Source: Platycnemis pennipes
Taxonomy: Eukaryota; Arthropoda; Insecta; Odonata; Platycnemididae
Length of the DNA stretch: 64,000 bases
Assembly: GCA_933228895.1 (NCBI GenBank)
Contig: OW121852.1
Location: forward strand, 127,467,544-127,531,543
Reading direction: 5' to 3'
A program made the translations under genes and the position numbers. Shown here piece by piece: positions 1 through 12,499 of the stretch; position 1 is the stretch's first letter, and the number at the start of each line of letters is the position of its first letter. The notes below the pieces were generated by a model, which did no database searches, was not told where the DNA came from, and was given only the letters and a program-made list of their open reading frames with translations.

Positions 1-1150
1 GTAAAGCGGGACACCATTCACCCGGGGAGATTGGGGGGGGATTCTTGATTAAAAATTTGGAATATATTACTATTATTATTAGTATTCTACCGGTGAAGGT
101 AGGTTTAAAAGGACATTTAATTCCTCCCACCCCCAAAATTTCACACTATGTACCTCTTCAGCCCCTCATACCTCCTGCCTCCCAACATTCCATCCAAGCT
201 ACCCGTTCTTCTCCTCTCTCTTCCCCGCTTACCCAACGCTCTTCCCTCAATCACCTCCTTCAATACACCATCTCCTTTTATTACCTTTCCCATCCACACC
301 TTCTTCCTTCTCCTAATTTTATCTATCAAACTTCTTTCCTCTCCTACCAATTCTAGCACTTCCTCGTTCGTCTTCCTTTCGACCCACTTTATTTTCTCCA
401 TCCTTCTCCACACCCACATTGCAAAAGCCCTGAGTCTATTTTCATCTTCTTTTCGCAAAGCCCACGTTTCCACCCCATATAGCGCAGCGCTCCATATTAA
501 ACTTTTCACTTGTCTTCTCTTCACTTCCCTACTCAACGTCGTTAGTTACCGCCTTCGAGCAAAAGCTTATTTCGCCAATGCAATTCTCGTTCTCACTTCA
601 AGGCTGCTATACTCTTTTTCTTCCAACACACTACCTAGATAGCTAAATTGCTCTACCTGCTATAACTTCTGACCTCCTACTTTTGTCGTTATATTATCCC
701 TTTTTGTTCTGGAAAACCGCATTACTTTCGTTTTATTCTGGTTTATCTTCATCCCGTATCTTCCGCACTGTCCCTGCAACGCATCCAGCATTTTTTGCAA
801 GCCACGGGCAGACTGGCTTACTAGCGCTCGGTCATCTGCAAACCTCACTGATTTTATCAATTTCCCTTTACTCCAGCCTCCAGCTCATCCCAAGCCTCTC
901 TCACCATTTCCTCTGAGTATATGTTGAAAAGTACCGGCGATAACGGACGGCCCTGCCTAACTCCCCTCCCTATTGTGGCCCAATCCGATTCTCCATCGGC
1001 TACTCTCACCTGCGTCTTCTGCACCATGTGTAATTCCGGATAAGTCTCCTGTCTCTCCAGTCTACTCCTATCTTCCGCAATATTTCCATTACCTCGTCCC
1101 ACCTCACTGTTTCGAAAGCCTTTTCGAAATCAACAAAGCACGCGCATACA
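1..1150 (-). mobile_element. LINE reverse-transcriptase fragment, broken
   Basis: Minus-strand translations form pieces of one non-LTR retrotransposon polymerase. At 857-1102 the piece includes the RT motif GVRQGRPLSPVLFN. At 660-860 it includes FADDRALVSQS, the polymerase aspartate box in FADD form, followed by KINQNKTKVM. At 141-536 lies the C-terminal tail, with the pattern LIWSAALYGVETW seen after the RT domain of many LINEs. The pieces lie in different frames, so the copy is dead. It continues beyond the left edge of the window. The clade is not settled; RTE-like or a related endonuclease-RT LINE is likely. Confidence 0.8.
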
Positions 1151-1544
1151 TCCCATCCTGATCGCTAGCGAAACATGTCGCCATAAGAATAAAATCTGTG
1201 AAAGTGTACGAATTGTTCTCTCTTCATTTTACAGCTACAAAATGTTTTCGTCGCTGCCAATACCCAAAAATGCTACTGTTCATTAAGTCCAAACAATGGT
1301 GGTCGAATTCTAGCAACTGATCAAGGCGAACTTTGATAAGCAGTTCCTGATAATCAGTTCTCAACAATTAATTTTATTATTAAAGTTTAAAATAATTAAA
1401 GTTTAAAAAACCGCATATTCCCTTCCCATTCTCCCACCGTTCCCTAGCTTGTCGTGCATTCTTTCTAAAAATCGGGACTTTCTTAAAACCCTGCGCGACG
1501 CGGGATGACTTGTTAAAAATCGGGACGTCTGGTCACCTTACATT
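1151..1544. other. gene-free spacer
   Basis: No coding potential is visible. Two short stretches around 1470-1530 repeat the string aaaatcgggac, as often seen near ends of DNA transposons, but no matching second end was found. Confidence 0.4.
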
Positions 1545-3252
1545 AAGGTGAAATTTATAGGCAATAATTCTTAGGAACTTAAGTTGCACTTTCTCAATGA
1601 CATGTACATTTTTAACATAATGTGGATTCCAGATAATAGAGCAGTACTCAAGAATAGGTCTCACTAATGCTATGTACAGCAATCTAAGACAGTTAATGTC
1701 CTTAAAGTCCTTGCAGGATCAGCCAACGAATCCCAACATTCTGTAAGCTTTTAGTGTAATGTACTCTATGTGTGGGGCAAATGATAATCTGCTATCAAAA
1801 ATAACACCCAGATCTTGAAAACAATCGACTCTATCTAATGTGTAGTCAGATATACTATAATTGAATTCAACTTTTGAATTACTTTCACTTACGGTCATTG
1901 TATAACACTTATTCAAGTTCAATTCCATGTGATTGCTGTTGCACCATTTCACGAGGTTATTGAGGGAGTCTATAAGTACATAGGTGTACTTACGTTCATT
2001 GATTTGGTAATAAATTTTTAGGTCATCAGCATATAACAAGTATTTCACCTGATGCATATAACTGCTAATGTCGTTTATAAAAAGTAAAAAGAGCAAAGGT
2101 CCCAAATGGGATCCCTGAGGAACTCCACTTGGGGCACAAAAGGAAAAAGATTTATAATTAATTATAAATGCTTCCAACAATGCTATATGCTCTTAATTTG
2201 GTCAACAAAAGGGGATGAAGAACCTTATCAAAAGCTTTTTTAAAGTCACAATATATAACGTCTACTTGAGTATTCAGATTCAGCATTTGTGTTATATCAT
2301 TCTGGAAGACAAGTAAGTTAGTACATGTAGATCGACCACTTCTGAAACCGTGTTGCTCATCCATTAAAACACAGTCCAAGTTAGCAAGTTTATCTGTCAC
2401 AAGGCTCTGCAGGATTTTAGCAAAGACAGATTGAGTAACAATAGGCCGATAATTCGTGACATCTGTCTTGTTACCACCCTTGTGTATAGGAATAATGCAG
2501 CCACTTTCAAAATATTCGGGGTAAATTCCACTACTTAACGATTTGGTGAATAGAATATACAACGGGTAAAGAAGAGACTCACAACAATATTTGACGATTA
2601 ATGGTGAGATGTTATCAGATCCCAATCCTTTAGATGTGTCCACTGATTTTAGCTTAAATTGTAAATCTTTTGTTGAGATTGAGAAAGAGCTAATATGTAC
2701 TGAGTTCAGAAAGTCAGGCAAAACTGGGCACGAGGGTTGGGCATAGGAATACACAGAAGAGAAGTGTGTGGCAAACAGGTTGCAGATGTCTTGGATATGA
2801 TGACCTCTTTGGTCACCCAAGAACATGTTGGTGGGTAATCTATGTGACCTGCGAAGATTGTTTACGTGACTCCAAAAGTACTTCGTATTAGAAAATATGT
2901 TTTCATGAGTGGAGTTAATGTAATTCAAGTAACAATTTTTGGCAATCTGCTTATAACGCCGTCGAAGGTAACAAAATTTAATATAAAACTCAAGATCTCC
3001 AGTAGATTTATAAGACTTATGAGCTATTTTTTTAAAATTAATACAATTTCTCAATTCAGTTGAAAACCATTTGGGATAGTTACTGATCTTAACCTGTATT
3101 ACTGGTGTAAAACTACAAATTATATCATTTAAAATTGAGTAAAATAGAGACATAGCTTCATTAACACTAAGGGGGCACAGCAGTTCAGCCCAATTTATCA
3201 CTTCTAAGTGACTAGAAATTGAAAGAAAATCACAATTCTTAAAATCATACAT
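1545..3252 (-). mobile_element. CR1/Jockey-like LINE ORF2 fragment
   Basis: Two overlapping minus-strand frames (2158-3252 and 1719-2180) encode most of a LINE reverse transcriptase. Reading order is the linker before the RT domain, then DNISPLIVKYC, IIPIHKGGNKTDVTNYRPI, EQHGFRSGRST, CDFKKAFDKV, SGVPQGSHLGPLLFLLFIND and YADDLKIY. A frame change separates the two parts near 2170. Past the stop at 1719 a further shifted piece (RPILEYCSIIWNPHY) continues to about 1545. The endonuclease half is missing and the copy is truncated at both ends. The motifs fit the CR1/Jockey group; the exact clade is inferred. Confidence 0.85.
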
Positions 3253-3966
3253 ACTAATGCATGTACGATTCTCGTAAGGAAGCTCGTACCGATTTATTTA
3301 TTTACGGGTTGTTGCCCAATTTACTTAATATATAACCAGCATTACAACACATTACCCACATACTAATAATCATAGCAAAGTAAAAAAATAGAAACAACAA
3401 ACAAAATAATGACCATAATTGACTAACCATCATATGCTGTGCCTCTGATGGCAATAACATTTGAAGTATCGTTAAGAGTAGCCACAGGATTAACAGCATT
3501 CATTATGCCAGTAAAGGATTGAAGGGACATGCATCATTTATCAAGTATTGGGAACATACTCTATATAAAACATAAGAAACAAATATTCAAGAACCAAGGG
3601 AAATCAATGAAAGCATTTACAAATGGCATCCAGTGAAGGGGAAAGGAGTCACCTGGAGATATAGGTTTGATAAACTTTTATGGTTTACCTCAATTCGTTT
3701 TCGTTACTTTACCTGAACTAGCATTTAGAGTTTTGCTTATTGGGCTGATAAATATATTTGAAATGTCTTCACGAAAAGAGAATATTAATATTTACTGCTT
3801 TAGTTAGTAATATCAAAGTATCATTTAATGATGACGCACATAAATATTAATGAAACCCCCCTTGAAGTCAACCCCCCCCCCCCCCTCCCTGAAGTCAATC
3901 CTGCGTACACCACTGCATACAACTATTCTTACATATTTACAAAAAGAAATATCACACGTTACTACA
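3253..3966. other. gene-free spacer with poly-C tract and a lone transposon-end-like sequence
   Basis: No credible gene. It holds a C-homopolymer near 3872-3890 flanked by two copies of a gaagtcaa-type string. On the minus strand from about 3914 inward it reads CAGTGGTGTACGCAGG, which looks like the terminus of a DNA transposon. No partner end was found. Confidence 0.35.
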
Positions 3967-6900
3967 CTATTTACATTCTGTACAATATTGGCGTATGACA
4001 AAGCCAGCCACTGATCCCAAAACTTTTTCTATCACATCTGGACAATGGAGCCAAGAAAAAGCCACAGAGCCCAATCTGTCTTTTAGCAATTTTTTAATGC
4101 CCTTTTCTGGTGCCACGGAGGGGATCATTTTGTTCATTTCACTAACAATCTCATTTACTGATGTCATGAATGACTCTGAAGGGTACATTTGCCTTCCTTC
4201 CAGGCAGCAAATGTCCTCTGGAGGAAAGAAATTTTCCCCCATCAGTGACTCCTCTGATGCAATGAACTTCATGCAATCAGAGCATTTAACTTCACTCACA
4301 ATGTCATTGAAAACATAATTAGCAACAGAGAAGAGGGTTAAATGTCCTGTCATGCTAGGATTATGTACTTCACCGACTTCAGTTCTGTGAAGGCCAGCAG
4401 TGTTTTCAGGAAGGGGGTTGGTCTGAACACTCTGCAGAATCAATTCAAGGTCCGAAATGAAATCATCTGCATCAACCTCGCAGTTTCCTTTTGGCCCAGG
4501 TTTTGTTAGCCCATTCACAATCGATGTTTTCAATGCTGAGGTAAACTGTTGCACCGTGGGGTTTAAATTGGAGCCACAGTGGAGCCTGACACTCCCAAAG
4601 AAATTTTCAATTGGATCTTGGTTGATCCGTCTTGTCTCCAGGTAGCTGTATCCAGCATTCATCAGTTCCTTCCACAGTAATTGCATGGCATTAATGGAAG
4701 TGACCCACCCGTCCTGAGATTTAGGCCGAATGACTGTCTCCCTCACTGGTCTTCCTGGGGGACCAGTAATTGGCAACTTTAAAAATTTCAATGAGTTAAT
4801 TTTTGCTGCTGCTTCCTTCCAAAATGTCAAATGCTGGCTTTTATCACTCAATGGGCAAAGCAAATTGATGGTATCTGACAGTTGGTCACTTCCATTAAAA
4901 CTACAAAATAACTGTTTGATGAATGTTATGAATGCAGCAGTCACACCTGCACCTTGGTCGATCATCCCTGTAATGGATAATATGGTGGATAAAAATATCT
5001 TAAATTCTTTATGTAACTCTTTCATGGTTATTGAATTCTAATAACATCGATGTACATAGCATGATATCATACTAACCTAATCCAACAAAAATATCCATTT
5101 GTGATGCTAGTGAGCGGCTAAAAACATGGGCAGCCAAGTTGACCTTCATTTTTTCCCGCCACTTAGGATTCAGGGAGGAATTAGATATATTTGGGAAGGC
5201 CACAACATTCCCACTCAATCTTCCACTTAAATTGACTGTCTCCTCAATGTGGGACCATTTGCCAACCTTATGCATGACTACACCTCCTACAGTAACCTGC
5301 AATACAATAGCATTGAGTGTTAACCCTAAGCATATAGAGTGGCCCTATAATAATGATTGAGAATCAAAGTTTGTATCTGTTAGTTTGCATACCTCTCCTT
5401 TAATGCCATATTTCAGGAACATGTTGCGAGTACACTTTAGGAGATGGGGCGGGTCAAAGAAAGTGAAAACCTTTCCACTTCTAAATCTGAAGTCAAGATT
5501 AAATTACATTAGCAAAAGTACAGGGTGAAAACATAATAAAAAATTTGAAAACATTCCTCATTCCGTTAGCTTACCTGATGTAAGGGTCTCGTTTAGTGGA
5601 GCCCAGAGAAGATAGTGCTGAGCAGTTATTGCTACCCATATCGCACACAGTTGCAACTACCTTAAGTCCAGCATCTATGGTTGCATTTAACACTTGCTTC
5701 AACAGTTCTGCTATGACAGGGCCAGGTGTGCTCCCACAGGTGAAAAAGTATGCAATGGGCTGCTTCCATTTCTTTCTTAGCCCACGCACCATGAAGACCA
5801 AGGCTTCAGAAGCAATTCCATTGGTTCTAGCCCCAGAGCCATGGTCTTGGAATCCTTCAATCATATCCTTATTGTCATTGTAAACAAGAGATGGTTTAAT
5901 TGACATCTCATCGAATAATAAGGCACAGTATTTGTCCTTCTCTTGCATTTGTGACACTTGATACTTTAAGTGCTTGAAAATAAAGGAATTGATGCCAGTA
6001 GAGAAAGGAATAGATCGAAGGATAGATTTTAAAGTAAATGCAGAAGGGATATTTAATAAAGAAGAGAGGAAGAGATAGTTCCTTGGACTTCTTTTATACA
6101 AAGATAAGAATACTAGCTTCTCCTTCATGGTCCATCTCCTTGCATTCCTGTGACGATTGCAGTTTCTAAGTAGAGATGACATTATGATATCTGAACCATC
6201 TGTACCTTTGGAAAGTAGGATTTCTACTAAAGTCTCTGGTCCCATTTTTAAAAGTTTAGTCATCTTTCCAACTGCCTGTTGTTTCTGATTTAAAGCGGAA
6301 AATTTTTTAGAAATTCTCCTAAACTTTTGATGGAGAAATTTTTTCCTAGGAGTTAGATCTGCCACTTTCCTTATACTCAGGTTCTCTAAAACCACATTCT
6401 GACCCAAGAGTTCATTTGAAGATGGTGTGGTTGATGGAAATGGAGGAAGATGAGAAGGTGTAGTCACAGAAGAGCATGATGGAGATGGCAAGGCAGCTGG
6501 AGTGAAAGCAGTCTCGTTAGAGGTTGCTTCGGATGATTTTGACACAAGGATGGTGTCAGCATGAGAAATATCATCATCTGCAGGGAGAAGATCTGCCATG
6601 GGGGAAGCAACATTGCATATAACAAAAGGGGTACGGCGGGTAGAAGATGATGTTGAAGGAGATGTGGCAGTTGCAGAAGTTGTTTCAGTTGGAACAGGAC
6701 AGGTTGGTGAAGCAGAAGAATGACTTAGCACAGGGACGGCTTCTGATGTAGAGGGCAGTGTAATTGAACTATCGGTATCAGGAAAAACTGAAGGAATGGC
6801 ATCCATGTGAAGTTTTTTCTCCAGTGGATACTGATATTGATCCACTGTGAAGTGGCGCTCACACAGGTAAGCATAATTGCTCACTTTGCGCAATGGTTTG

Positions 6901-7623
6901 CCCATCAATGCAGGGTTATTGGCCCTTTTCACCCATTCAGCGCACCTATATTCAACAAAAGGTTCATGTTAATTGCTATACATAGTACAGCAAACTTGCT
7001 AAAAATGTCATAAATCACCTAAAAAGCGTACGATTAAGTCATAAGGAGCCCAACAGCACATCGCGGTTATAGTTACCTACATCATACCAACCATGGACTA
7101 CATATGAATATTGACCACAGTTCATATTGCATAGCATTCCCAAAATTTAACGACTTATTCATTCAAATGAGCATCAACACCCTTAGTATTCCACTCGCGA
7201 TGTTCCTCATTCGTTTTAAACGACTGTCATTCAGTCCGAAGTATGCAAATGACTTCGATAGCTGATCAGCTATCCATATCGTATGTCACTAATGTAACAC
7301 CATTTACGGCACAGATAAATGAAGACACGAATGTTACGCGCGGATACCACGAGTATTGGAACTCTTGTAGCTCGATTAAATGGCATGTCACTTCGAAAGG
7401 AATTGCTTCGTCGCGTATTCACGTGAGGTGGAAAATATACACAGAGGTGCTTGTTTGCAACGGTCACCTGAACTCTATCTCTCTCAATGACTTAATCGAC
7501 ATGACATCCAAAATCTTTTACTTACAGATATTCATTCCGAGGAAATGAATGCAATTTTATAGGATTTTCGGGAGTTTTCCACTCCCTGCAGCCAAACGCA
7601 TGACATCTTTGTGATGAAGGCAT
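3967..7623 (-). CDS. THAP-domain P-element transposase (THAP9-like), five exons, open throughout
   Basis: Exons on the minus strand are 7526-7623, 5575-6945, 5393-5486, 5077-5296 and 3967-4967. All junctions are GT-AG with compatible phases (2, 2, 0, 1), giving 2784 nt and 927 residues without a stop. Residues 1-90 form a C2CH THAP zinc finger (C7, C12, W37, C61, H64) ending in AIPSVF, the AVPTIF-box position. A Ser/Thr/Pro-rich linker follows, then a P-element transposase domain. Candidate catalytic acidic residues are D378 (FDEMS), D468 (CDMGSN) and E715 (QDPIENFF). The motif FDPPHLLKCTRN lies in exon 3. Human THAP9 is about 900 residues, so the length is full. The start at 7623 is preferred; an in-frame ATG at 7635 is possible. 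Terminal inverted repeats were not identified, so the element boundaries are unknown. Mobility is inferred, not shown. Confidence 0.88.
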
Positions 7624-7859
7624 GTTACCGAACATCAAACAAATCAAACTGGTGTTGGTTACGATGTTGTCTGCTGGTAGCCGTTCATTGGCTGTTACGT
7701 TCTGTATCACGATTGCCACGCTCAGTGGCGAGGGTAGAAACTTCAATCCCACCACACCGCCGAGTCCTTCCCCCCTCGCCCTGAGTAAACCCCCCCTGCA
7801 GTCATCAGTGGGAGTGGGCAGACGACGAGCAAGATGAGAGTAGGAGAGGGAGTTAGGTC
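7624..7859. promoter_or_regulatory. presumed 5' flank of the THAP transposase gene
   Basis: This GC-richer stretch lies directly upstream of the transposase start on the minus strand. No TATA box or other defined element was recognised; the assignment rests on position only. Confidence 0.25.
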
Positions 7860-8450
7860 TAGGCATGGGCGATATTGACAATTCAATATCGGGATACGAT
7901 AATTTTAGCATATCATAAGGTGGCGATAACGATAACTCAGCGTGACGATAAACATCGTCTTATCGTGCCCCGATATGTTATCGGGGCACGATAAGCAAGC
8001 ACGAAAAGTAAAAGTGCCCCGACATCTTATCGTGCCCCGACATCTTATCGTGCCCCGATATGTTATCGGGGCACGATAAGATATCGGGGCACGATAAGAT
8101 GTCGGGGCACGATAAGATGTCAGGGCACGATAAGATGTCGGGGCACGATAAGATGTCGGGGCACGATAAGATGTCGGGGCACGATAAGATGTCGGGGCAC
8201 GATAAGATGTCGGGGCACGATAAGATATCGGGGCACGATAAGATGTCGGGGCACGATAAGATGTCGGGGTGCGATAAATATCCCTATAAATAGGTATCGC
8301 GATAAGTATCACGATAAACATCGTGACCATGATAAATATCGCGATAAAATATCATGATATCGCGCCCCGATAAAATATCACTATACATTATCACGATAAA
8401 TATCGCGATAAAAGATCGTGATATTGCGCTCATTCAAACATAGCGTGTTT
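7860..8450. repeat. 18-bp tandem satellite with head-to-head inversion
   Basis: The unit is gataagatgtcggggcac. About eleven forward units run from roughly 8068 to 8275, mostly identical. Before them, about two and a half units lie in reverse orientation (8014-8062), and another inverted pair lies at 7957-7996, so the array can fold into hairpins. The flanks are rich in cgata/tatcg words. The left edge reads TAGGCATGGGCGATA at 7860, which resembles a hAT terminus, but no right end was found. The unit is six codons long, so several frames stay open (for example repeats of MSGHDK). This is a property of the repeat, not evidence of a protein. Confidence 0.85.
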
Positions 8451-9228
8451 GCGCCCGATGAATTATCGTGATATTGCTCCAGTTAATGGTGTCGGAAAAA
8501 GAGAGCCGTAAGTTGGCCTTCACTTAAGCTTCAAAAATATCTAACACCCCCGAAACATGCCGTATTTCAGTGAACCTTCAGGCCAATTTTCCCAACTGAT
8601 GGACGTACTGGTTAACATTCGAAAACTCGACAAAGCTGATATTATCGTCTAGACATATTCGCAAAATTACCCAAAAACTTGTCGGGGTAAAAATTCATTT
8701 TCATTCTTCACAATACGAACTTCAGTAAAGCTTAAATATACTCCTGTAGGTGTTCCTAAATTATAAATTGCATACATTTCACTGTAGAAATCTTTTGTCG
8801 GCAAATGGATAGCGAGTTTCTATCGCTATCAAAACTCGTGATCATGAGTGATATTTCATCTTTCTGTCACAAGTGGCGCAGTGTACTGCCCTGCTACGCC
8901 ACTAAGTTCAAATTCTTCTATAAAACGTAGCACATTACTGCTCTCTCTCTCTTGTTTTTGAAGTTAATATGCACGAAACGGGTTAAAAGCATTGTTTTAT
9001 ACAGACTGGTATGTATGGCTAAATATCATAGAAGGGTATTTTGTTTTTTTAATCTATCGCATTCTTACCCACTTCTAACGCAAACAGCGGGGAAATGGAA
9101 AAGACGTGGTGTAAATAAAGGGTTCTACATGCATTAAAGATATTGGAAATGGGATGGGATCCGATAAAAACGTTGTAAATTGCAGGAAAACGTAAATTCC
9201 AATAACGTAAACATGAGGTTTTACTGTA
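8451..9228. other. gene-free spacer
   Basis: AT-rich sequence without coding signal, with a short CT run near 8940. Nothing else is supported. Confidence 0.4.
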
Positions 9229-10354
9229 CAGTTGAGCACCCTTAATCCGGGAACCCCTAGTCCGGGAGCACCTATAATCTGGCAATTTTGCCATGACTAT
9301 CTGGTACTTAATGGAAAATGCCGAAACGTTTTTAACCGGAACATTGCTTCATAACCTGCCGAGATATTATTCTTATATTAATACCGAGATACCATTCTTA
9401 ACGTTAATTTTCCTATTTCGAGAATCAGAATAATTTAACATATTAATTTCTGGTACTTCGCCTACACTGGAATGGGGAACTTGCATGGGTCGACGATTGC
9501 TATAAAAACTATTTTGAACAGGTAAAACTGAAATATTAGCTCGCAAAAATACCTAAATTTTCTCCATTCGTCGTTAGAAGAAATAAAAAATTGACTTAAA
9601 AAATCAAGCAAAATTTCTCTGAGCCGACCACTGCGCGAAGACACCCGAGCTCCGCCGAGGCCAGGTGTGACGTCATCTGTGCCTAATTTGCCGTCCGAGT
9701 CGGGAAATACATCAACGCATGCTGTAAACATTGTTTTGGTGGAGGATTTAGTCGCTCATCGTCACTTGTTCATGTGCTGTTATTCTTGGGTAAGTTTTCC
9801 TATTCTTCTTGTGCCACGATTATTACTTGGGATATTAAAAATGTACTTTCGGGAAGATAAAATACAGACTTTTTACCTCTAATATTTCAGGTTTCAGAAA
9901 AATGGATGATTATGTTGCCGCTCGTTCGGATAACATTCCTGAAATTGATGCCATGACCCTCATGAAATTTGTTATGACAAATGACAACCTGTTTCTCTGA
10001 TTCTTGTCCTAAGTAGTGGCGAAATGTGTGTTAATATTCACAGTATGTGTTTCGTAGTGTATCTACAAGCGCGTCTTGTTTACATTCTTAGCCGAAGGTC
10101 TATGAGTGTGATTGTTTAGTATGAACGCTATTATTGCCTCTGGATACCACCTTTGGCATTTGTTAATACAATAGGCAGTAAGAGAGCATCTACGATTAAG
10201 TGAATATATTAATGAAAAGTGGCATCCTCAGTATTTGCGGAAATTGTGGCGCACTAGAGATTGCCCTCGTTATTTATTGTTTATGGAGATGGATTTAGAG
10301 CTTGCGCAAATGTATTATTCGTTAGCATATTATGAGGTGGGGGACAAGAATAGA

Positions 10355-10455
10355 GTAGAACTGTGTTGAACTCCATTGTTCCTAAGGCAGGGACTTCTGA
10401 CCCTGTTGAAACCATCCTGAAATCTGTGTAGATCTCTCTTGAAATACCGTCTTCA
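10355..10455 (-). repeat. inverted duplicate arm A
   Basis: Read on the minus strand, this stretch matches 11240-11335 on the plus strand, sharing DNA such as gatttcaggatggtttcaac and the translation TDFRMVSTGSE.PALGT.EFN. The arms lie about 0.8 kb apart inside the Tigger-type element. Function is unknown. Confidence 0.7.
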
Positions 10456-11239
10456 ACTGGCTTGTTTTCAGAATGCGTTGGAGCTGCCTTGATCATTGGT
10501 TGAAACTCACTTGATCTAACTTGTTTATGTCTGTTGGTTGGTTGGTTGTAACATAGAAATCATCAATGTGCAAATGGTGTACATAACGATATTACTTATA
10601 ATGTGTTAAGAGGCACAAGGCTAATGTTTCTATAGGTGTTTCCATTATTTAAGACTGAAGAAGCTCCAGTATGCTTTAGGTATCAATCAATTTTCTGCAT
10701 CTAACCAGCGTACTTAGTAATACATATTAGACAAGGATCATCAGCCCACCTTGGTCACAAGAGAAACTCGGGAAGTACTTATCAAGCGAAACTTTTACTT
10801 AGTAAGCGAAATGTGGGTGTTTTTCATAATTACATGTGTTACTTAACACATCACATAGTAGACTTTAATCCTTTGAAATTAGACTGAATTCCGGTTATCT
10901 TGGAAAAGAGATAAAAAATGATAAGGGATTACGGGATCATCATGTACAGGTAAGTCAAATCGATATCAAGCATAACAATAAAATTTGCTAAAATTATTCA
11001 TCCTTCTAAAATGCACCTCATTTACCTATATTTAGATAGTGAAGAAGCTCCTCTCAGATGCCAACACATGATCCTCGGTTCTGACGATGGATATGCATGC
11101 CTGTCCCTGTACTAAATGCATACGCACTTGAGCATAATAATTCTCTCATTCAAGATAATTCGTTATTTGCAATTTTCTACTCTCATTTCATAAATGTACC
11201 TCAAAATATCAAAAAATGTATTTCATTATAAATCGAAAA

Positions 11240-11335
11240 TCAACTGACAGCATTTCGAAAGAGAGCAACACAGATTTCAGGATGGTTTCAACTGGGTCAG
11301 AAGCCCCTGCCTTAGGAACAACGGAGTTCAACATA
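11240..11335 (+). repeat. inverted duplicate arm B
   Basis: This is the plus-strand partner of the arm at 10355-10455. Several differences keep the reading frame and change few residues. That could reflect former coding sequence or chance in a short repeat. Confidence 0.7.
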
Positions 11336-11586
11336 TTTCTAGGCAGTTTCAAGTCTTTTTTATGTGTTTCATCAGTTTCAACAGATGTTCAAGAGACTTA
11401 CAACACAAATCCTCTAACATGGGAGCGGTCACGATAGCGAATTTACTTCGCTAGTTTAGGTTAATACGATTCAGAAATGTGGGTTACTCAAAAATTTGCA
11501 AGCAAATTTTGTCTTTCCCACAAGACTGAACTTGCCGGCTCGGAGAAAATTCCACCAATCCGGGCGCCAACTCGCGCGTTAAAAAG

Positions 11587-11871
11587 TCATTTTAACAATA
11601 TCAAGTAAATCCGTAGTATATTTAACAACATATCCCTAGTTGGACGGCTTATCATATAATTTGAGTAGATTTCAATACTTGCGTTGAAATGATCTTCACA
11701 GATGAATCCCACTGTTTTCTTCGAAATATCCCCCGGATTTCTGCGAATGGCTCTTAGCCACAGGCTTCTCCTTCTTGCGTTTGTAGGCAACCTAATAAAT
11801 AGTTTATTAGGCACCTTGGTTGAGGTATTTTTACAGCCATGTGTTAAACAATACGTACACCTCGAACTCAT
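11587..11871 (-). pseudogene. THAP zinc-finger exon inside the Tigger-type element
   Basis: A 94-residue minus-strand frame begins MSSRCTYC. It shows the order expected of a THAP finger: C5 and C8 near the N-terminus, the conserved Trp in LWLRAI, then CEDHF (C-x2-H plus Phe). The tail after about residue 70 does not resemble a THAP continuation. No transposase catalytic exon was found next to it. It may be a captured exon or the remnant of a second P-type element. It is distinct in sequence from the THAP domain at 7526-7623. Confidence 0.65.
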
Positions 11872-12499
11872 ATCGCTGGCTAATTACAATGCTAGGGAGT
11901 TGGGTCGATGTATGGAGCGGGCACTGCAAAAGTAAGATGAACTTTCGAGATTTAAACTATCTTGCCTGAATATTACTCATTATTGACGAGAAATATCAAG
12001 TGTATACCATTAAATGATTACCTACTCAATTAAAAATCAGTGGTGGGCTCATTTGTGGGTTGAATATGCTCACTTGAATCACCCGTGTTGGTGCGCTGTT
12101 AACCCAGCTGCTTCGGGCGATTGTTCGGCACTGTTGACGTCATCGGGGATTCTTTCGCAGTGGCTTGGGGGGGAGGGAGTTTTCGGCGCGCTTTAAAATG
12201 TCGCTATATTTAGCATTCAATATCTCGCGAAGGAAAACTCAGATTTACATGCAGTTTTCTTTGTTGAATCGAGAAAATAATTTTCTGTCCGCCTGTTAAA
12301 TAAAAAAAATTCATGCAAGTTCCCCATTATTCTGGAACTTGAAGTAAACATAAATTTGACGACATCGCCGAGACGGAATACGACTAATTTACAGATCGGC
12401 CACTTTCAATGGCACCCGCATTTTTGATTGACCACTAGACGTAATTTGAAAAAATTACTGGTTTTATTCTAATATTTCACGTAAAATAAGTCTCATCCA

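Noticed and set aside
3882..3914. CAGTGGTGTACGCAGG as the P-element terminal repeat
   Set aside because: It points away from the transposase gene and no partner was found on the other side.
7957..8275. CRISPR-like regular repeat array
   Set aside because: The 18-bp units are contiguous without unique spacers and change orientation; the DNA is clearly eukaryotic.
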